Of a stretch of 64,000 bases of DNA, positions 47,593 through 56,097 are shown in pieces (positions within the stretch are counted from its first letter, which is position 1; each line of letters starts with the position of its first letter). The notes under the pieces are model-generated. The model did no database searches and was not told where the DNA came from. It saw only the letters and a program-made list of their open reading frames with translations. Location of the stretch: contig NZ_JQDZ01000018.1 of the NCBI RefSeq assembly GCF_000764205.1, positions 1-64,000 of the forward strand, in the 5' to 3' direction. A program made the translations under genes and the position numbers. Origin of the DNA: Thalassotalea sp. ND16A (GTDB taxonomy: Bacteria; Pseudomonadota; Gammaproteobacteria; Enterobacterales; Alteromonadaceae).

Positions 47593-48789
47593 ATGTGTTC
47601 AAATCATGGAAACCGCGGCGTTGTTTACACTGGCCCGGGAAGTGTTGAAATTCAAAATATTGCCTACCCTAAGCTTGCCATAGGCAACCGCAAGTGTGAG
47701 CACGGGGTTATTTTAAAAGTAGTGACCACCAATATCTGTGGCAGTGACCAACATATGGTGCGCGGCCGTACTACCGCCGAGCCGGGACTTATCTTAGGTC
47801 ATGAAATTACCGGAATGATCATCGAAAAAGGCAGCGATGTTGAATTTTTAGAGGTTGGTGACATTGTCTCAGTACCCTTTAATATCGCCTGTGGTCGTTG
47901 TCGCAATTGCCGCGAAGGAAAAACCGGTATTTGTTTAAACGTTAACCCAGGTCGCGCTGGTGCCGCCTTTGGTTACGTCGATATGGGCGGCTGGGTTGGC
48001 GGTCAATCTGAATATGTGATGGTGCCTTATGCCGACTTCAATCTGTTAAAATTTCCCGATAAAGATCAGGCATTAGAAAAAATTCGTGACTTAACCATGC
48101 TCTCTGACATATTCCCGACCGGTTATCATGGTGCCGTAACCGCTGGTGTTGTACCTGGCGCTACGGTTTATGTTGCCGGTGCAGGTCCTGTTGGCCTTGC
48201 GGCTGCGGCATCGTCGCAATTGCTCGGTGCGGCTTGTGTCATCGTTGGTGATATGAACCCGGATCGTTTGGCCCAGGCGCGTAGCTTTGGTTGTGAAACC
48301 ATAGATTTACGCCAAGATGCGACCGTGCCAGACATGATCGAACAGATATTAGGTGTGCCGGAAGTCGATGCGGCGGTGGATTGTGTTGGTTTTGAAGCGC
48401 ATAGCCACGGCTGTAGCCATCATAAAGAACAACCGGCAATTGTACTGAATACGATGATGGAAGTAACTCGTGCCGGTGGTGGTATCGGAATTCCAGGGCT
48501 TTACGTCACTGGCGATCCTGGTGCGGCTACTGAAGCGGCTAAAACCGGTCAACTGAGCATGAATTTTGGTCTTGGTTGGGCGAAATCGCATTACTTTGTT
48601 ACTGGTCAGTGCCCGGTGATGAAGTATCATCGCAACCTGATGCAAGCCATTTTGTGGGATAAAGTACAAATTGCCAAGGCAGTTAACGTGCAAGTAATTT
48701 CACTCGATGGTGCACCGGAAGGTTATGAAGCCTTTGATCATGGCGCGGCGAAGAAATTTGTTATCGATCCACATTCAATGGTCGCTTAA
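47593..48789 (+). CDS. fdhA: Glutathione-independent formaldehyde dehydrogenase
   Basis: A 398-residue zinc-dependent medium-chain alcohol dehydrogenase matching Pseudomonas putida FdhA: GNRGVVYTGPGSVEIQNI, NICGSDQHMVRGRTTA (catalytic-zinc Cys), GLILGHEITG, structural zinc CGRCRNCREGKTGIC, NAD loop VYVAGAGPVGLAAAASSQLL and the long C-terminal insert. It carries a tightly bound NAD(H) and oxidises formaldehyde to formate (or dismutates it with methanol). It detoxifies formaldehyde released by GbcAB and DgcAB and feeds FdsABGD. Confidence 0.95.
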   Translation: MCSNHGNRGVVYTGPGSVEIQNIAYPKLAIGNRKCEHGVILKVVTTNICGSDQHMVRGRTTAEPGLILGHEITGMIIEKGSDVEFLEVGDIVSVPFNIACGRCRNCREGKTGICLNVNPGRAGAAFGYVDMGGWVGGQSEYVMVPYADFNLLKFPDKDQALEKIRDLTMLSDIFPTGYHGAVTAGVVPGATVYVAGAGPVGLAAAASSQLLGAACVIVGDMNPDRLAQARSFGCETIDLRQDATVPDMIEQILGVPEVDAAVDCVGFEAHSHGCSHHKEQPAIVLNTMMEVTRAGGGIGIPGLYVTGDPGAATEAAKTGQLSMNFGLGWAKSHYFVTGQCPVMKYHRNLMQAILWDKVQIAKAVNVQVISLDGAPEGYEAFDHGAAKKFVIDPHSMVA

Positions 48790-48817
48790 TAAAGGAAAGC
48801 TTGCCTTTCACTTTTAG

Positions 48818-48844
48818 CAAACGGCGCATTTATTGCGCCGTTTG
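48818..48844. terminator. Bidirectional terminator after fdhA
   Basis: CAAACGGCGCA / TGCGCCGTTTG, 11 bp, 5-nt loop. It overlaps the last codons of the minus-strand remnant. Confidence 0.85.
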
Positions 48845-49432
48845 ACTATACCAACGAATGTTAGCCTCAATATTTTCTTTTACCGCTATCGTTAATTCAT
48901 TGTTCGCGTTAACGTCGTAACTCCAAATAAATTTACCTGATCTTAGCAATTGCGGAGCTTGGTTGAGCTTAGTGTCGAATTGCCAGATATGATCTTGCTG
49001 GTCAAGTTGATTTTTCCAATACAAGCTATCAGCAACCATTCTAATATCAGACACTTTAGTCGCTTGCTCTGCTGATAACTGTTGCCGTTGTTCAAGATGC
49101 TCGCTATTGAGCAGTTCTCCAGCAACCGAGTAAAGTTGCTTACCTTCGAATAGCCACCACTTTTTAGCATCCGATTGATAATATAAAGAGTCGGCGTTGA
49201 CTCTAAACTCTGCCACTTTGTCACCGGTAACGGCATAGTAACGCAGGTACTCGCCATCAAAACTGTAAATTTTTTCATTGCTCAACCAGCCAAAACTTAT
49301 CGATAAGTTATTGGTGATTAACTCAAAACTTTGAATTAATCCTTTGCGATTATAGAGATAAGCAGTATTGTCGTGATTGGTTAAAATCAGACTTAAAGCT
49401 GGGCTCCATTTCACAATGGAGCCGTATCGTAG
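48830..49432 (-). pseudogene. Truncated beta-propeller-like protein (C-terminal remnant)
   Basis: About 200 codons open from 49432, the first plausible start being GTG 49414. Sequence before it (RYGSIVKWSPALSLILTNHD) already looks like the middle of a repeat, and two stops end the frame upstream. The repeats FSWLSNEKIYSFDG-like, LYYQSDAKKWWLFEGKQLY and LYWKNQLDQQDHIWQFD resemble WD/TolB-type blades seen behind CadC-type regulators. It seems cut at its 5' end by the insertion or deletion that brought in the next, divergent gene. Family not certain. Confidence 0.55.
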
Positions 49433-49453
49433 TTATTAATATAAGGAAAAACG

Positions 49454-49918
49454 ATGAAACGAGTCAGCACCATAATGATACTATTAACATTATCACCGCT
49501 ATTATTCGCAGCCCCAGAAAACGACAGCGCTCTAATTAAAGAAGCTGCGAGAAACTACATAGTGTCTCAACACACATCTCAACAGCAGTTAATGGCGAAG
49601 GCCTTACATAAAAAACTGACTAAACGGACTTTTTGGCAACAGCAAAATGGCGGCGAGTTTATTATGGAAACGAACTATAACAACATGCTTAATGTTGCTA
49701 AAAACTATAACAAACTAGGCGATAAGTTCCCTACGTCGCCGCGCATTGATATCAAAATACTGGATATCGAGCAAAGAGTGGCGTCGGTGAAACTCACTGC
49801 CGATGACTGGATTGACTATATGCACTTAGTCAAAACGGATGAAGGCGATTGGAAAATCATTAATGTGCTTTGGCAATACCATGACATTACTAAACATCAA
49901 GCCAAAGGGAGAAAGTAA
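49454..49918 (+). CDS. Secreted NTF2-like protein (putative lumazine-binding family)
   Basis: 154 residues with a signal peptide (about 1-20; MILLTLSPLLFAA). The mature part fits the NTF2-like/lumazine-binding-like fold: ALIKEAARNYIVSQ, then LHKKLTKRTFWQQQNGGEFI, DIKILDIEQRVASVKLTADD, WIDYMHLVKTDEGDWKIINV. Such proteins are often stand-alone hydrolase- or ligand-binding folds of unknown role. AAGGAA precedes the ATG. It is followed after 3 bp by a decayed gene. Confidence 0.7.
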   Translation: MKRVSTIMILLTLSPLLFAAPENDSALIKEAARNYIVSQHTSQQQLMAKALHKKLTKRTFWQQQNGGEFIMETNYNNMLNVAKNYNKLGDKFPTSPRIDIKILDIEQRVASVKLTADDWIDYMHLVKTDEGDWKIINVLWQYHDITKHQAKGRK

Positions 49919-49921
49919 CCG

Positions 49922-50320
49922 ATGCTGCGTATCAAATGTAACGCTTTTTCATTAGCTGTGCTGTTATTACTAATTTCGACAAATTCGTGGGCCGATAGAC
50001 AACCAAAAAATGCTTCAATTTGCTTTAATAATATTGAGCTTCCTGCTAATTTTATCGCCTTGAAAACTGACTTTGATAGCAAACTGGCTAATTGGTATCA
50101 GCAAGTTTTCAGGTTAGAAATCGTTAAAGAATATCAATGAAAAATCGACTACTACAGCAGCAACAACTCGAGGCGTGATGAAATTCGGTTTTTATATCAA
50201 CACCAATCTATCGAAATTGCAACAGTGCTTACAAGAGCATAAGGTGAATGCCAGCAAAAGCCATTCACTAAACCTGTTAAAAAGCGCCAAAGAAGCACGC
50301 ACATTAGGAGAAAAGTAGTA
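49922..50320 (+). pseudogene. Decayed VOC/glyoxalase-family secreted protein
   Basis: It starts with a signal peptide (LAVLLLLISTNSWA), then LANWYQQVFRLEIVKEY as in VOC domains, and stops at 50138. A second piece at 50178, MKFGFYINTNLSKLQQCLQE, continues the family pattern in another frame, and HGAFVEVGREDIYGRYS-like text follows. Several frameshifts make it non-functional. Confidence 0.6.
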
Positions 50321-50466
50321 CCGTCATCCCACGGCGCTTTTGTAGAGGTTGGGCGGGAAGATATCTATGGCCGCTATTCGCTCACTATAGCCATAGATGG
50401 CACATTTATTGAGCGCCAACTTTGTCATTAGCAGACATTAGACAAGTTTTTCCAATCTGAGTATAT

Positions 50467-52194
50467 TTACAGTTGAGTTTGAAGCTTCAAATATGGCCTA
50501 GACCCCTGAACCTTTTCTAAGCATTTTATCTCTGCAACATCAAACTTATTTCTATCCTGAAGTAATACCGTTTCAGCATTCTCACACTTCGCCCTAAACG
50601 AATTGTATGCATTAAGTCCGTCACGGAAAATATCCAATCCACCTACAAACTGAATTTCCATACTTTGTCCGAATGAGTTACAGCCATCAATGGGATAAGT
50701 TTTTACATAGTCATCATAGCTACTGAAGCTGATACTTTTACAGTGTGATTTCATCAGGTTATAAATAACTTGTTTTCCCCAATGTCTGACAACTGATTTG
50801 GGATAGTCTTCTGAATATGTGGTTGATATCTCAGATTGTTTGAACCACGAAGCAATTTCTATTTGGTTATCTAGATCACTGCTACTGCTAAACTTTTCAA
50901 ATGCTTTGGATAGTTGTTCTGAGTCTGTTAGCTGATTCAAAGCATTAAAATAATCCTGCTGGTTATAAGTTCTGTCTACAATATTTGCATTAAAAATATG
51001 TTTCCAAACATCAAAAACTGATTTACTGGAATCTTTTATTTTCACTGTAACATGGCTTGCCAATCCCATAGTTGCACCACAAGTATAATAATTACGGTAA
51101 CGCCAGAGCTTCGCTGATTGCTCTAGCGATTCATCACCTTTATTTAAAGAACAGCTATTAGCAGCATCCTCGAACTTTTGAACCATCTGTTCATAGTTTA
51201 TTAAGCCAAACTCCAACATCGCAAAATTAGCAAATGTGTCCGCACCGCCTTCATGCATCCAAGAATGGTTCTTCTCTTCAAAAGCTAACATTTGACCATT
51301 CCAGAAGTGAGCAGCCTCGTGAGCTAAAAAGTGAAATAACATATTAAATTGTTCTACATTCTCAGACTGCCAGCGCTGACCATTAATAGTCAGTTGAACT
51401 AGCCCATCCAAAGTTCCACCACTGTAATTTGAGTAGTCACCTTCAACTTGATCGTAATTGAAAAACACAACAGGCTTGAAGCTTAAGGGTTGCCCAGTTT
51501 TTGATTTATAAAAATCAAACAGTTTTGGAAAATACTTCTGAGTTTTGCTCCATGCCCATTTAGGTATTGCAGGGTCAACAATGGCAATCATGTTTTCGTT
51601 TTCAATAGGTTTTATATTACCGAAATATATATAGGTGCCTTCCCCCTCTAAACTCCACTCAGCTTTGTTCTTAAAACTTTGACCAAGAAAGACTATATTT
51701 TGATTTGGGCCAGAGAAATGAAATCTTGTGCCACTAAATGATACTCCAATGGGACTTACAGATTTATCTTTAATTATGTTAGCGCCTAGAGCTAAATGAT
51801 TGGTGTACAACAGTACACTGCCATCTGTATATTTTATGTTATGCGTATAGTCTTTTTGAATAAAGTTATAGTAAGAAGAAAAAATGATACTCAGCGAGTT
51901 AAATTTATTACCATCTACACTTCTGATAAGCAGCACATCTCCCTCTTTATCCCACTTAAATTTCGTTTCATCTATCTTATAAAGTTCACTTCGATCAAAG
52001 TTACTTTGTCTGCTAAATGCAATATGATCTACAGCAAAAGGTAACTCATATCGAGCTTTCCATGAGTCTGATTCCTGCTGATAATGAACGTGAATGTGTA
52101 GTTGATAATCTATGTCAGATGCAAAAACGCTTGTTGCTAAAAAGATCATCAGAGTACAAAGGAGCGTATATGTTATTTTCTGTCCATAGCCCAT
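50467..52194 (-). CDS. Secreted M1/M61-like zinc metallopeptidase
   Basis: 575 residues with an N-terminal signal peptide (about 1-25; LLCTLMIFLATSVFA). The zinc site is HEAAHFWNG (near residue 290) with the third ligand Glu about 19 residues later in WMHEGGADTFANFA, the gluzincin HExxH-x18-E layout. The ~270 residues before it are beta-rich as in M1/M61 aminopeptidases. The C-terminal part is helical (FNALNQLTDSEQLSKAFEKF) and ends in a Cys-containing region. A periplasmic or extracellular peptidase is likely; the substrate is unknown. Confidence 0.75.
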   Translation of the reverse strand: MGYGQKITYTLLCTLMIFLATSVFASDIDYQLHIHVHYQQESDSWKARYELPFAVDHIAFSRQSNFDRSELYKIDETKFKWDKEGDVLLIRSVDGNKFNSLSIIFSSYYNFIQKDYTHNIKYTDGSVLLYTNHLALGANIIKDKSVSPIGVSFSGTRFHFSGPNQNIVFLGQSFKNKAEWSLEGEGTYIYFGNIKPIENENMIAIVDPAIPKWAWSKTQKYFPKLFDFYKSKTGQPLSFKPVVFFNYDQVEGDYSNYSGGTLDGLVQLTINGQRWQSENVEQFNMLFHFLAHEAAHFWNGQMLAFEEKNHSWMHEGGADTFANFAMLEFGLINYEQMVQKFEDAANSCSLNKGDESLEQSAKLWRYRNYYTCGATMGLASHVTVKIKDSSKSVFDVWKHIFNANIVDRTYNQQDYFNALNQLTDSEQLSKAFEKFSSSSDLDNQIEIASWFKQSEISTTYSEDYPKSVVRHWGKQVIYNLMKSHCKSISFSSYDDYVKTYPIDGCNSFGQSMEIQFVGGLDIFRDGLNAYNSFRAKCENAETVLLQDRNKFDVAEIKCLEKVQGSRPYLKLQTQL

Positions 52195-52498
52195 TATTAT
52201 TACTTCCTTTTCATTTAGGTAACTGATTTAATTAATATTAAATTATTTAATAATGTAATTCCAATTATTAAAACATCTTCAGTGAGCGTTCACACCAAAA
52301 AAAAGAAAGCTGTTGATATTGTCTAGCTGAATTTCGATAGTTCAATGACCGCTTATCGCTCAATAGCCTATTACCACATTGAAGTGAACGGCATAATGAG
52401 CTTGGAGCAGACCATCAGGTTACTAACCTTTCAACTTCCGTTGATTCGCTCTTTATAACTGCCGTTAGGGCTTTGATTAATTGACGTTATGTATACAT
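52195..52498. other. Gene-free stretch
   Basis: About 300 bp, AT-rich. TGACCGCTTATCGCTCAATAG near 52346 loosely repeats GGCCGCTATTCGCTCACTATAG near 50370. No gene, terminator or operator can be supported. Confidence 0.35.
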
Positions 52499-52960
52499 TC
52501 AACCATGATGTCGGCGAATGTGAGTTATTTGGCCTTGATCATTAAACTCTAATGAAACAATATTGGTTTTAGTGTACTCGATTATTTTATTTAGATGGCT
52601 AGGCTTGCCTTTGATAGTTTCTGTCATTTTAATAAAAGCAGCGTTGCCACCGACTATCATCTGATCAATTTTGATCGAGCTGAAAATGATTTCACTATCC
52701 ATTTTGGCAATCATATCGTCTCTTAATTTGACTTTATCAGTGTAGGTAAAGTTGAACTTGATATGTTCATCAATGAAATCGTCAGCTAATAGGGATATAT
52801 AATGATCGATGTCTTCAATTTTAGTGTCTGGCTGTTGACGAGCATCAATAGCTTGTACAAATTTTTGCGCCAGCTGCTCTAGTTGTGGAGAACTAAAGGT
52901 ATTTTTAGCTTGAGCTGACATTGAAAATATCATTAGTAAACTTACTACAAATTTTTGCAT
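52499..52960 (-). CDS. Secreted NTF2/SnoaL-like protein
   Basis: 153 residues with a signal peptide (MQKFVVSLLMIFSMSAQA). The mature part has SnoaL/NTF2-like character: LEQLAQKFVQAIDARQQPDT, LLADDFIDEHIKFNFTYTDK, FIKMTETIKGK, IVSLEFNDQGQITHIRRHHG. It stands alone. Length and fold parallel the gene at 49454 but the sequences differ. Function unknown. Confidence 0.65.
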   Translation of the reverse strand: MQKFVVSLLMIFSMSAQAKNTFSSPQLEQLAQKFVQAIDARQQPDTKIEDIDHYISLLADDFIDEHIKFNFTYTDKVKLRDDMIAKMDSEIIFSSIKIDQMIVGGNAAFIKMTETIKGKPSHLNKIIEYTKTNIVSLEFNDQGQITHIRRHHG

Positions 52961-53084
52961 CTATTTTTCCTTTTTGGCTAATTAGGTTTAGCATACAATT
53001 TAAGTTATATACTGTAAATCATTGCTTAATATACTTATTTGCAGTTAAGCAGCAAAGGTGAGTCATAGTTAAGGTTCCTTTTAC

Positions 53085-53753
53085 TTAAAGGTTAAGCCAT
53101 GCGGTGAGTCTAGATTTTTCTCGGATCAAGCCATCCTGATTGAAATGATGAATACAAAAGTGCGCCCATGAATCCTCGAACGCCATCTCCATGTCCCCGG
53201 TAACAGCAGTCGTTCCAACTCCGATTTCTGCGTAAATAAATTCAAAACTGCCACTAGAACGAGCCAGTGCAATGTGGAACTGTTCGCCATTGAACTCGTT
53301 GATTATTGGGTTGCCACGGCTTGTCATTATGCCAGGAATATCAACCTTAGCGGTTCTATTTTGCAAGTTTGCTTCGAGCCGTATTGGCAGAAACAATGTT
53401 TCGAAAAATTCGGAGCAGGTGGATGAGAATACGGAGAAAATATTGCTTAGTGGTTCGCATTCACCGCCAGAGATAATGCTTTCTATTGCGACTCGCTGAG
53501 CATCATTTGCGCGCTCATCGATAATGATTTGGCGCTTACCATTGCCATCAGCGATTTCTCCAGGCCACTTGTATAGCCCAGCCCAATTAAGTCCCGCAAG
53601 TGGCGTATCATTGAAATAGCCTTCAACGATATTTCCAACGAAGGCTGATTGACAATAGCCATGGGTGCTCGGTAAGTTGAACTGGCAGCCACAATTCACC
53701 GCACAATTGCAGTTGTCGTAAGTTTCGCTCTTAAATAACCATTGATTAGCCAT
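53085..53753 (-). CDS. DUF1326 domain protein
   Basis: 222 residues of the DUF1326 family. The N-terminal hallmark CNCAVNCGCQFNLPSTHGYC is a probable metal-binding cysteine cluster, followed by GLNWAGLYKWPGEIADGNGK and RQIIIDERANDAQRVAIESI. Members are often beside DUF2182 membrane proteins; here no partner is visible. No signal peptide. Role unknown; metal or redox function would be inference. Confidence 0.82.
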   Translation of the reverse strand: MANQWLFKSETYDNCNCAVNCGCQFNLPSTHGYCQSAFVGNIVEGYFNDTPLAGLNWAGLYKWPGEIADGNGKRQIIIDERANDAQRVAIESIISGGECEPLSNIFSVFSSTCSEFFETLFLPIRLEANLQNRTAKVDIPGIMTSRGNPIINEFNGEQFHIALARSSGSFEFIYAEIGVGTTAVTGDMEMAFEDSWAHFCIHHFNQDGLIREKSRLTAWLNL

Positions 53754-53831
53754 CTGGTCGACCCTTTGTACTTCATGATGGGCACACCCTAAAGAATAGT
53801 CTGGTGGTCTATTGTTGTCTAGGATGGAAAA

Positions 53832-54374
53832 CTACTTATAAAACTGATTAGTATTTAATAGGGTTGGTGTGCGTTGGGTAAAGCGTATATATGTTTGCTT
53901 GTCTTCTTCGATGTAGCCAGAAAACTTTAGCCCCAATCTTTTTATTATTTTTATAGAAGCAACATTGTCTGCCATTGCATCGGCAAAATATCTGCTAATG
54001 CCTAGTTCTTTCTGTCCATAATATTTACAAGCCAGAGCAGTTTCAGAGCCGAACCCCTTACCCCAGTATTCCGGTAAAAAACGATAGCCAAAGTCAGGCA
54101 TGGCTAAATCTGCAATGTATTTAAAACCACAGAACCCTATGACTTGATGAGAGAAACGGTCAACTACGGCCCAGCGTCCATAGCCGTGTTGCTGGTATTC
54201 AGCGAGCCAAATATTGGCAATAATATGCTCTGCATCGGGCAATTTTTTTACCATGTTAGCATCACCGGTATATTTGGTAACTCTGCTATCGCCATTAAAC
54301 CTCAGCACCGCTTCGGCGTCGGTCATTTTAAATTCACGCAGATAGGTTCGAGCGGTGGTTAGTATTCTTTCCAT
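53832..54374 (-). CDS. GNAT-family N-acetyltransferase (RimJ-like)
   Basis: 180 residues. GNAT marks are TTARTYLREFKMTDAEAVLR, VIGFCGFKYIADLAMPDFGY, WGKGFGSETALACKYYG (acetyl-CoA loop) and NVASIKIIKRLGLKFSGYIE. It would acetylate an amine on a small molecule or protein. GGAGAG precedes the ATG. It is divergent from the MocR-like regulator at 54471, and one arm of a long inverted repeat lies just upstream, so it is probably that regulator's target. Confidence 0.85.
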   Translation of the reverse strand: MERILTTARTYLREFKMTDAEAVLRFNGDSRVTKYTGDANMVKKLPDAEHIIANIWLAEYQQHGYGRWAVVDRFSHQVIGFCGFKYIADLAMPDFGYRFLPEYWGKGFGSETALACKYYGQKELGISRYFADAMADNVASIKIIKRLGLKFSGYIEEDKQTYIRFTQRTPTLLNTNQFYK

Positions 54375-54392
54375 CAGATATTCTCTCCAAAA

Positions 54393-54466
54393 CTGTACTG
54401 CTTTATATATTAGTTTTTGATAAACTTTTAATACAGATACAGTTTTCTATCAATAAAGCAGTACAG
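54393..54466. promoter_or_regulatory. Operator-like inverted repeat between GNAT and MocR-like genes
   Basis: CTGTACTGCTTTAT (54393-54406) is repeated inverted as ATAAAGCAGTACAG (54453-54466), perfect over 14 bp with 46 bp between. Inside, AAAACTGTA (54389-54397) pairs with TACAGTTTT (54438-54446). The right arm overlaps the ribosome site of the regulator gene. It suggests auto-control and control of the GNAT gene by looping dimers. Confidence 0.7.
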
Positions 54467-54470
54467 CAAC

Positions 54471-55865
54471 ATGGCAATATTTAAATATCAGGTGATAAAA
54501 ACGGAGTTAGAACAGGCGATAGACGTTGGCGTGTATGACGAAAGAGTACCTTCTATTCGAAATTACGCCGGAGAGAAACAGGTAAGTATCTCCACGGTAC
54601 AAAAAGCATTTTACGCCTTAGAGCTGGAAGGAAAAATTTATTCGTGCCCGCAAAAGGGTTACTTTATTCGCAACACAGACGATGATGAAAAAAGCCCGTA
54701 TGGTGTTGCTATTGAGCAAACATACACTGGCGATGTGCTGGAACACCAAGTTCTACATTCTCTAAATGATAGCGCCATTATTCCGTTATCTTCAACGGCG
54801 CCTAGCTCTATCGTTAACAACGAATATATTCTCAATAAACATCATAAAAAAGCCTTAGATAAAAGACCCTATATGTTTGATTTCGTAGATGAAGTTCAAG
54901 GGTGTCTGGGGTTGAGACGAGCGTTGAGCCAGCACCTTTACAAACAAGGTCATATTTGTGAGCCTGCTCATATTCATATAACCTCAGGCCGCAGAGAAGG
55001 TCTATTAGTCGCGTTAATTGCGACAAAATCCGTTGCTTCATCGGTTGCCATAGAATCACCCAGTTCGTTCTATTTTCAAGCTTTGGTTAAACACTTTTGT
55101 AAAGAAGTCATTGAAGTGCCTATGCAAAATGACTATCTACTAGAGCTAAAATTACTTGACCAGGCGTGGCACAAACATAAATTTAAAACCTATCTGGTTA
55201 ATCCCAATTTCAATGATCCAACGGGGCGAGTGTTATCTGTTCAGGATAAAATGAATTTAATAAAGTGGGCCGTGTCCAGAGACGTAACGCTGATAGAGTA
55301 TGATCGGGGGGAGTTATACTTTGGCACAGAGAAACCGGCTTCATTAGCGTCTTTGGCAAATTCAGTTTCAGCAATAAAACTGATTAGTATCCAGGATTTT
55401 TTCGACACCATTTCGAGCAGAATAAACCTGGGTTTTATGATTGGTATTAACATGAATGAGGCAATACATCATGCTAAACACACGGCAACAGAAGATCCTA
55501 ACCTGCATACCCAAAATTTAATGCATTCACTCATTTTATCAGGAGATTATCAGCAATCGTTGGATAAATTACGCAAGCAGCTGTACAAGAATTACTTAGA
55601 GAGTCAAAAAATCTTAATCGCCCATTTACCATCAAAAATTACGTATTCAGCTCAAACTGGTGGCCCATGTATTTGGATGAAACTTGATGACAACAATTCG
55701 AGTATCGAATTATGGCAAACGCTTGTCGACAAAGGCATCGCGATAGCGCCCGGAACTGTGTTCAGTTTCAACGATAAATTCGAGCAGTATTTTCGTATCA
55801 CCTTTGCATTGCCCTGGAATGCTCGTTTGGCAGCTGGACTGAAGACTCTGTGTCATGCTATCTGA
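54471..55865 (+). CDS. MocR-like GntR regulator with a degenerate aminotransferase domain
   Basis: 464 residues: an N-terminal GntR winged helix (about 5-68; VPSIRNYAGEKQVSISTVQK, GKIYSCPQKGYFIR) fused to a fold-type-I aminotransferase domain (about 90-460; CLGLRRALSQHLYKQ, ITSGRREGLL, AIESPSSFYFQALV, LVNPNFNDPTGRVLS, LIEYDRGELYFG). Normal MocR proteins bind PLP on a Lys in a SFSKT-type motif followed by GLRLGY. Here the matching stretch reads IQDFFDTISSRINLGF: the Lys position is Asp and the following Arg is displaced. It probably senses something other than PLP aldimine, or nothing. It controls the divergent GNAT gene, judging from the operator. Confidence 0.82.
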   Translation: MAIFKYQVIKTELEQAIDVGVYDERVPSIRNYAGEKQVSISTVQKAFYALELEGKIYSCPQKGYFIRNTDDDEKSPYGVAIEQTYTGDVLEHQVLHSLNDSAIIPLSSTAPSSIVNNEYILNKHHKKALDKRPYMFDFVDEVQGCLGLRRALSQHLYKQGHICEPAHIHITSGRREGLLVALIATKSVASSVAIESPSSFYFQALVKHFCKEVIEVPMQNDYLLELKLLDQAWHKHKFKTYLVNPNFNDPTGRVLSVQDKMNLIKWAVSRDVTLIEYDRGELYFGTEKPASLASLANSVSAIKLISIQDFFDTISSRINLGFMIGINMNEAIHHAKHTATEDPNLHTQNLMHSLILSGDYQQSLDKLRKQLYKNYLESQKILIAHLPSKITYSAQTGGPCIWMKLDDNNSSIELWQTLVDKGIAIAPGTVFSFNDKFEQYFRITFALPWNARLAAGLKTLCHAI

Positions 55866-55968
55866 GATAGATTGCCTAACTTCACGGCCCGTTCAGGACA
55901 CGGATTGGTTATTAACTATGCCATCTTTGCATTAATATTTTTAGCGCTATCTAAAGTTACCCTGTTAC

Positions 55969-55987
55969 AATACCAAGTCGATTAAAT
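55969..55987. repeat. ATACCAAGTYGATTAA repeat, copy 2
   Basis: AATACCAAGTCGATTAAAT, upstream of the RIO kinase gene; copy 3 lies just downstream of the same gene. Confidence 0.6.
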
Positions 55988-56007
55988 ATCTGCTGATACT
56001 TAATTAA

Positions 56008-56040
56008 CTTGCTATAATCAGCAAAAATGTTCGCTATAAT
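56008..56040 (+). promoter_or_regulatory. Possible tandem -10 elements of the RIO kinase gene
   Basis: GCTATAAT occurs twice (56011 and 56033), each containing a consensus TATAAT. No matching -35 boxes are convincing. Confidence 0.35.
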
Positions 56041-56097
56041 CGTTCAAATTTCAAGCTAACTGTTTCAAACGGCCTGTAACTAAGGTATAACACCACG

